Translations under genes and position numbers: made by a program | The notes under the pieces: generated by a model | Database searches by the model: none | Seen by the model: the letters and a program-made list of their open reading frames with translations, nothing else | Told to the model about the DNA's origin: nothing | From: Progne subis subis | Lineage: Eukaryota > Chordata > Aves > Passeriformes > Hirundinidae | DNA length: 64,000 nt | Assembly: GCA_022316685.1 (NCBI GenBank) | Contig: JAKJHU010000046.1 | Location: forward strand, 7,539,001-7,603,000 | Direction: 5' to 3' | Part shown: positions 55,897 through 64,000 of the stretch, piece by piece | Numbering within the stretch: position 1 is the stretch's first letter | How the letters are laid out: each line of letters starts with the position of its first letter

Positions 55897-58800
55897 ACCA
55901 CCCTATTTATGTGCAGTTTTGCTAACTGAGCTGAAAGTACAGTGCTGCTTCCTAAACTGCTCTAACTACAAGGCACTGCCATTGCTTCCTGCTTTATTGT
56001 GCTGAGGTATGAAGTATCTTCTCTGTGTTTTGTATCAGGATGCTGACACTGAAGTAGCAGTGATATTTTTCAGTCCTAATGGAAGAAAACAAAAGCTTCC
56101 TTGTCTGAATATTCTACTTTCTACTTGGCCAACATTTATCAGAAATTACACATTCCAGTCAGCGCTGTTTCTGCTAACTTCAAGACACACACAAAATATC
56201 GAGCATTCTGTGTTCCACATAAATAAATAACTCACATATTGGGTGCCCATGCATCACTTATAATTATGCTACCTGTGAGGGAAAAGACACCAAGACACCA
56301 AGTTGGCTCCTCCAAGACTAGAAGAAATCAGCATATCACTTTACTCTTTTATTTCTCTCAATTTTTCTGAACTTTATTTAAAATACCTCTTTCAGAGTAC
56401 TCACTGAATCAACTATTTAAAAAAACCCATGGACCTGATAAGTGAGGGGTTGTGTTAAAGAGAAGAAGCAGCTTAGATGACTGGGATGGCTTGACCATGA
56501 AGAAGATGGTCTCCCTTGTGCCCACCCTCACGGGAGAAGCTGCTACCCCAGTCACTATCACAGGTACCGTGTGCAGGATCATCCCTGATAGCACCAGCCA
56601 AACCTCTCAGCTGAGACTATAATTAGAAAAGATAAATTCATACAGGAGAGCTGGGATGGAACAGGTTAAAGGAAACAGAGCCTTTATCAGCTGAGCGTAT
56701 CTGGATCCATGTGCTAGTGAAAAGAGCCTCCAGCATGACAGAATTGTTGGAGTCAATGTTCAGAGCAAAGCTTCTGAATTAGTGAAGGACAGGTGAGGCC
56801 TGAGGGCCTGGAAAGGGCAAACACTTGTAACAAGAACAGATCAACCTTTGTACTAGGGGGAAGGGAAGAGAGAATCTCAGATCAGTGCACTTAATAGCTC
56901 CTAAATTGCTAGAATGATTAATAGACTGTATTTTCAATGCAGAGGAAAATAAAGTGGTAAGTTATTGGTAACTTGTTCATCAGAAACAAATCATGTCAAA
57001 CTAATTCAGTTGTAAAGTCCCTGGAGGCTGTTTTTTAAAAATGTCTGTCCCTCCTCCCCTGCTTCTACACCAAGGCAATGTGGCAAGTAGTGAGTAGAGA
57101 AGGATCACTGGTTTAATAAGCATCTATCTACTAACTCTCTAAGAATTAGAAAGCAATTCTGTCTCTGTAAAGGAAAAGGAAAACCACTGTTGTTATTTTT
57201 TTTTTTTTCATAGTTTGAAGTTATAGATGATTTGTCAAAGAATCTCTTAAGACAAAGGCAATGAGATGTACTTAGTTTGGTGGGTAATAATGTAGTTAAT
57301 GATTAAAGGACTAATGTACTGAAGGAAAAGCTAATTCTATCCACACAGCTCTACGAAATTGCAAATCTGGGCAACCTAAATACTCATAAAACTGAAGCCA
57401 CATGGACATTCTGCAAAAAACTAGAAACCTGAGAACTGCTGCTACTTTGCATAAATAACTCCAGAATGTTAAAAAAACCCAACCCCAAAGATTTGCAAAT
57501 GTTATAATCCCCAAATGAAATGTCTTTTCTACAGTTTATGGGCAGAATTATTTTGCTTTCTCAGGTGAGACCATCTTATTCCTTGGTATGAAATATATTC
57601 TTTTGCTTTTTGAACAGCTATTACTTTCTATTATACAGTTTTCTTTGGCAACTGCAGTTAAAATAAGCAGGTCCTGGGTCTAACAGGTTAATTGAAGTCA
57701 CATAAGCAAATGAAGACAGAGAGCTCTGGAAACCTTCATTAAGAGGAAGACCAAGCAGTCTTTTAGCCCTGCTGTGCAGATGAACAAAGTGTCTTTTACT
57801 TTAATCAGGATGCATCAAATGTAATTTGTTTTAGCTGAAGAGGCTCCTTAGGTGTACTATAGGACACCCTTGATAGCAGCAGCTATTATGGGGAATACTG
57901 TGGAGATGTATGTTGTGTCACCCTGAGCTAAGGCCCTCTGCTAAAGCCAACCAGAGGTATCACCTTGCACAATGTCAAACAGTAGCTGGAAAAGGCTTTC
58001 CCCCATGGAAGCTGTTCAAACCCCTTCAGAATACTTAACTTAGCTGTTTAATGTCTCCTTCACTAAATGTCTTATAGGCAACCCACAAAATCTAACACTA
58101 TTTTTCAGTGGATATCTCCAACAAATACTATTCTAAAATACTACTGATAATATAGAAACTCCACATCGGGGTGGGGGGAGTGATGCTGGACTACACATTC
58201 CAGAAGCCCAGATGCCTCAGGAAAAACACTTGGCTGATGAGAATCAATCCTCTCTGCATGTGGTGACTGACCATGGGGAGAGAAGGAGAGAGAACACTTG
58301 TTGGGTAAGTACAAAGTCTCCCAGTTTTCTGTGGTTTAGTACATAACACACTTACTGGAAACAAGCTACTTTTTTTTACGGTTGCAGACATTAGATTCCA
58401 GTTCCTTCAAAACTGCACAGCAAAATGTAATACTAAATAGTATACTTCCTTTCTTTTGTGTTTCAGTCTAGCCAAAAATCAGCATGCTCATTCAAAGGGA
58501 TTTTTGGAAATGGCAAAACTCCCCAGACCCTTTTCCATCATTATGAGGTTTTAAGGGAACAATATTTATATGAAACCAACTCAGATGCATTTTTATTAAA
58601 TAAACAAAGCCTTTCTAGCAGGAGTAACAAAATTTTGTGTGTTTGTTGCTATATATACACACACTATGTCCAAATTACTCTAAGTCTTCTGTCAGTTTCA
58701 GTGTCTTCTCTCCTTAAGGAAGTTATGCATTACATATAATAGAAAATAATAAGAAAGGTCTCAATTTTTAAAAAATTGATGATTTCTCTGCTGGGGCTGT

Positions 58801-60042
58801 GTAGATTATATTTCAGAAACCTGTGGTTGCAACACGTAGGAGAAAAATAGCAAAAAATAAAAAATCATATCCCAATACTTTGAACATAAAATAACGATAT
58901 TTGTATTTTTCTAACCACTAAAAGAGAAATTATTTGGAATTTTCTTCACAGCTGGGTAGATCTAACTTCAAGAATGGAGCTTGAGGAGGTTATGTAATTG
59001 TGTGGCTCTGTGGGAGTGTTTTTGCAGTTGGAAGCTGTTGTTGGTGATACAAGTCTGAAAGTGTTCCATTTTTAGTAGCCTAAGGAGGGGTTGAAAGACC
59101 ACTTGGGCCTGTGGCTTCTGTAAATCCAGGAATCCCACACTTCAGCAAGTAATGGTGGGGAAATTTTGCCTTTGTGCTCCTCTGACAAGCAAAAGATCAA
59201 AATATGTTGAGAAGATAACTGGGATCTACTGCTTCTGGTGATCCTGAAATCCTTTGATTCTGCTTTAAACCATATTATGATATACGAATTGGGATTCTGT
59301 GTTTTAAACTAAACTAAGATATCAGAGACAAAATCCTCTGCCTTTTGTCCTTTTACAGTATGCTTTTGAATGTGCTGAAGCCTTCGGTAACGTATTTTGT
59401 GTTGGCGTTATACGAGTGGGAGGTGGCTGTTTTGGAAACCCTGACAGACTGGTGGCAGGGCTGGAGCTGTTGCAGGGCTCTTGACAAATGATTGATGATT
59501 TCATTTGAATCCTTCACAATACCAACACTAAAAAAGAAGCCGAATACCATAAATATCAGTGTCCTTTCAGACACGATATCACGATCAGAGAAGGAATATG
59601 GGTGTTTTTCTTCTGTTAATTTCACCCCTTACCCCCAGTTAGATTTGATTTCATGAGGGACAAGGACACATATCTGAAGGGCTCCACTGTGAACCACGGA
59701 ACAAGTGCTCTCCTCCTCCCTGTTGAAGAGGCCCACAATCCCTTTCTTTTACTCACCCAAAGGATCTTTGTCCGCATATGACCATAAAACTGGACACTGA
59801 ACAGCTTTAAGCAAATTTCTATTAGATGCAAATAAAGGGGCCTAATGAACTGCGTAATTTTAAAATGTGCTGCAAGTCCCACTTGTACACTTGTGTATGC
59901 AAGGAAAGATTTTCAAAAACATCCAAGTGAGAAAGAAACTGTAGATGGGTGGGCCACTCCATTTCGAAATTTAGTGACAGATGGTTGCTAAGACAATCTA
60001 CACTAGATGACATATGACTATACATTAAAGCTTTCAAAAGAC

Positions 60043-60067
60043 AAAAAAAAAAAAAAAAAAAAAAAAA
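60043..60067. repeat. Poly(A) run, 25 nt
   Basis: It is an uninterrupted A run in the 3' flank. No retrocopy is recognised upstream. Confidence 0.95.
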
Positions 60068-60540
60068 GGCCTCCAAGAAACATTTGAACTGAAGTTTAAT
60101 GTTCATACAAAATTACCAACGAATCAAGAATTGCAAGCTTTTAAATAGAAGAGCTGAGCAGAGAATAAACAGTCTTCTAATGTAAGGGAGGGATGAACAG
60201 ATATGAAGATTATCAGAGCCAACAGTGATGAACTTAATATTACAATTATTCCAGTCCCTAAGAAGAACCTCAGTGAGTTGTATTAAATCTCCCTAGAAGA
60301 AAATGTGTCTCATGCCAAATGAGGTGGGTACCTAAAAATCCCTGAAAAAACAAACTTTCATGCACAAGGTAGAACAAATTAACCACAGACAAATGGGAAA
60401 GAATAACAAAAATGAATAATGATGAACTCTTATGAGTTACAAGTTTTAAGATAAATTCATAGTATTTGTAAAACAATAATGGAGGCTTGCCTGAGAGCTG
60501 AAATATATTACATTAAATGAATAGAGCTCAAGAGAAAAAA

Positions 60541-60564
60541 GTTACTTGTACAAGTACAAGTAAC
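60541..60564. repeat. 24-nt near-perfect palindrome
   Basis: Arm gttacttgtac (60541-60551) is the exact reverse complement of 60554-60564, separated by aa. Related pieces (caagttacaag, aaacaag) follow directly, so the unit seems partly re-copied. Confidence 0.9.
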
Positions 60565-63500
60565 AAGTTACAAGAAACAAGTATGAAAAACATCTCTCAG
60601 TCGTCTAGTTGTGAAAAAACATTATTAGGGGTAATGATTTCTTGCTGCTGGGAAAGGGGAACAGTATCTTCAAAAGTATCCAGCTTGCAGAATCTGTAAT
60701 CTCAGCAATTCCTTTTAAAAGAAACAAAGAGGATTGACAGTTACTCTTATTGCAAGAGGACAACTGTTCATTTTCCCTTTTTAGCTCTTCAAAAAGATCA
60801 CAGAAACAGCCACATGATGCTGAGTGCTAGTTGAATTTTACTGCAAATAATTCACCTAAAAGCAGACAACACTCAAATTATGCTGATATATCAATCATAA
60901 TATGCCACAGGGTTCTCTATGCGAACAGAATTTTAAGCCTAAAATTCTTAGCTTTTTGTGATTAATTTTCTTGCTGTTGTATGGATTTCTGGTTATAAAA
61001 TGGACAGGTCACATTTTAGCTTTTGATCCTCACACAAGGCTAATTAAGAAAGCATTATTAAGAATTGCAGTGCCTCATCCAACTAGAGTTCTTTTCACTG
61101 CTATGTCCTTTCTTTGATCTGGGTGTTCTTTCACAATTTGGACAACACTTTCTTAACCCCTAAGTGTTCCATTAAACATTTTACGCATTTCTGTGAAAAA
61201 CCGAGCAAACTGTACAAGAACAAATATCAAGTCACCCAACAGCAGCACAGTATGCAGCAATGATTGATTTACATTTATGAGGTGCTGTTTGGTCTCAGCC
61301 AGTGCAAACCAGACTTTGGGCTTCTGAATCAGGAGACCCATTTCAGCCACATTGGGCTGATTTAAAATGATGAGAACTCTTGTCCTTAAAGAAGGCTGGG
61401 CTTGTTTGTGCCTGGGAAAAAGTTGCTTTGTGCCTACAATGTCTGTGTGGGATGAACCTCATGGAAGAAAAAAGTAATCTGACAATAGAATGTTTATTTG
61501 AATCAGGATAAACCTGGAATCATAGTCAGAAAGTAAACAAATAGAGATTCATTTACGTGAAAATATACTTTGCATACTGTAAAAAGAGGATATTGTTTGG
61601 ACCTGCATATATTATCTCTTCTGTTCCTTTTAGGAAGTTACTTAGCAGGGCATTCCAGATACTTGTTAGTGATATTCTGGAAAATAATGGAAAAAACTAA
61701 TGTAATTTGAGAATAAAATCCAAAATAATTCAGATTTTTTTTTAATTTTTTTTTTTTTTAATTTAGCAGGACCATCATCATGCCCAAGTATAGTGAAGTT
61801 ATTAATATTATCTGGCAACATGTTGTTCAACTTACTGTTATTTCACTTTATTAATGCCTGTGATGGTTTAATAAAGGAAGTTTATCTAGTTTTTTCATAA
61901 AAATGTATTACTCAATATTAGCTCACAGCTTAGAAAATTTAGAATTTTCCAGTAGTAAGAATTATTTAACTTTGAAGTTTAATATTTAACAACCAAAACC
62001 AAAATAAATATGCACAGATCAGACAATAATAAAAAGTTGGTAATAAAAAATTGTTACCTTTCTGGCCCCTTTTATTTATTTATTTTTTCTGAATATTACA
62101 TTTGAATAAAAAAATCTTACTTTTTTGTGCAACTGAGAAAAGGAATTTGGGTTTCTTTGATTGTATTATCAAACAAATTGATTTATACAGAGATGCTATG
62201 GTTATTAAAAATATCTTATCAAAACACAAAACTCAGTTTATGGAATGCATTAGCATTCATGACTGATAATGCAAATGTGAATTATATCACAGAACACTCA
62301 ATATACCATCTGCTCCAGAAAGAAAAACATCTGTTGGTAAATGTAAACTGTGGCGCTTATGTGATATGCAATATGTTCAGATACTGTATGGAATAAATAA
62401 ATTGGACTTTGACAATCTATTATGTTAGAAGCATTCAACTACTTTCTTATCTTGAGAAGAGGAAAAGCTCAGCTGCAAGTATGTTTTGAGATGGTGGAGG
62501 AAATTATTGTGCCATGTCCCATCCAGATGGCTTTTGCTGAAGCCAGTCACTGACAGCCTGCTGCAATCATCATCAACAGTTATGAGATGCTTTAAACCAG
62601 CATGAGCATAGATGAATAAACTTCTCTACAGTAGAGGTTTCTGTGCTTGAATTTTCATGATGGTGATGACACTGCAATTTGTGACTTTGTTGGAATTGGC
62701 TGTATTTTCTGGCTTGTAGGATGAAAATCATGTGCATGAAAAATGTGTACTCACATGTATGAATGATAAAGAAGAATTTTGCGTCTTTAAAATATAGTTA
62801 TAATCTTGTGTTGATGGTATTTTTAATTTTTAATATGCTGCACTGATATAAAAATGGAAAACAGGCCCTAGTTTTTGAATACTAAGTGCCGTGATAGCCC
62901 TTACGAGATCAAATCTAAACTTACAAAATCAAGCCCTTGAAAAATCTAATGTTTTTTTTTTTTTGCCTGATTTAGAGTATCCTGTTTTCATTTGCTCAAT
63001 ACATCTTAAGCAATTAGACAAAATTTTTTTTTCATTCACAACTGAGTGTGACAGCTGAGGCAGAGGTAGAAGCCTGGGATTGGCACATGATCCACATGTA
63101 ATCTACTGTACTGCAGAAGTTTCCTTGACAACTCTCCTTTCATTCCTTGTCAGCTCATGGAAAGCTGAAAGAGGTTTTCACATATGTAACAAAGTGTTAA
63201 ATATGCAGAAATGCATTTTTGGCCATATATCTAAAAAGTCAGAAAACTTTTTCAAAATGTCAGGATTTCTACTTCAGTTTAAACCTTTTCCTCCACATTG
63301 TGAGAAAGAAATTATCATAATTGATTGTTAAACAAGTCAAAATAAGATTTGTGCTAGTCATGACTTACAGGTTCTGTTTGTTTAAGCATCTTGAAATGCA
63401 GTGTTTATTTGCGAGGAAGTATAAGCACTCCTGTGGTTCCCACAGCACTGATATTTCTCCATTGTGGAGTAATCCAAATTAAAGGGAACCCTTGCTCAAG

Positions 63501-64000
63501 AAGATTTGGGCTTCTGCAATTCTTCTCTGCAAGAACATTCATTGTTGATATCTGCATTGCTTTAGAATATCTCTTTAGCTTTTTACGCTGTGCTATCCTT
63601 GCATGCCACTGTTTCTTTTCTTCAGTTTTCCAGCATGCTCTCATGCATTTTCAGACTGCAGATAACAATGGAAGAGTGCCGCAGACAAAACACGTTTTTA
63701 CTCTTTGGATCAAACTCATCAGTCTGCTGTTCTTTGTGGTACTGCTAACACCTGTGGTACCCTTCACTTCACGTATCCATTATCAGAGAGCTTTTTATCC
63801 TTAGGAATGGTAGCTGACACAAACCTCACGAATCTTATTCGTGTTAACACGTTTAGTCACTTGCAACAGAACTGAATGGCCCAATGCAAAGTGAAAAACC
63901 TTTGAAAAATAAGCTCTAAAAAATGGTATATGTATCTGCTCTTGGTGCAACATTGCAAGAAAAATATTCTGTGTATTGATATTCAAAGCACTAAAAGGGA

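Larger units (their letters stand above)
55900..64000. other. 3' flank of DNTT, no gene recognised
   Basis: In mammals OPALIN and then TLL2 follow DNTT on the opposite strand. I looked on the minus strand for CUB/EGF or OPALIN-like exons and saw none. The stretch is AT-rich and holds an A25 run at 60043, a near-palindrome at 60541-60564, T-rich runs near 61735 and 62949, and an open segment near 59357-59485 discussed in the findings. The 137-codon frame at 63391-63804 and the 89-codon frame at 62127-62396 match nothing I know and begin at non-ATG codons. Confidence 0.6.

Noticed and set aside
61858..61874. TGTGATGGTTTAA, like the start of an avian ERVL LTR
   Set aside because: The sequence after the first 13 nt does not continue as an LTR.
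63391..63804. 137-codon + strand open frame near the window end
   Set aside because: It begins with a non-ATG codon, has hydrophobic AT-driven composition, and shows no family resemblance. An overlapping minus-strand frame is also open.
54433..64000. Expected TLL2 or OPALIN exons on the minus strand
   Set aside because: Synteny in mammals suggested them, but no CUB, EGF or OPALIN-like peptide was found in the minus-strand frames.

Overview
This is vertebrate nuclear DNA, most likely from a bird. The evidence is long AT-rich non-coding sequence, GT-AG exons, 3'-end fragments of CR1 LINEs, an avian ERVL-type LTR, and few interspersed repeats overall. I cannot name the species, and another sauropsid is not excluded.

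The only gene I can establish is the 3' part of DNTT (terminal deoxynucleotidyltransferase, TdT) on the + strand. Its last four coding exons lie at 24819-24921, 31512-31775, 33192-33275 and 54346-54432, ending in a TAA stop at 54430-54432. All four join in frame into a 178-residue C-terminal piece of the family X polymerase core. It carries the three metal-binding aspartates, the TdT-specific loop 1 region, the WTGS motif and the C-terminal WERNA end. The introns between them are 6,590, 1,416 and 21,070 bp. I could not find the preceding exon in 1-24818, so that stretch is probably mostly or wholly one upstream intron.

Layout: 1-24818, upstream intron with one CR1 tail, short simple repeats and several perfect short hairpins. 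24819-33275, three DNTT exons, with an ERVL-type LTR remnant about 0.6 kb before the second. 33276-54345, a very long last intron with a solo LTR flanked by a perfect 6-bp target-site duplication, two more LTR-like pieces, a CR1 tail, two 46-nt homopolymers and one unexplained antisense open frame. 54346-54432, terminal exon. 54433-64000, 3' UTR and intergenic sequence, where I recognise no second gene.

Most open reading frames of 60-140 codons here are chance frames in AT-rich DNA and are not annotated. I found no new biological system. The points most worth checking are the weak donor of the third exon with an in-frame intronic extension, the solo LTR, the excess of short perfect hairpins, and the open frame at 53281-53589.
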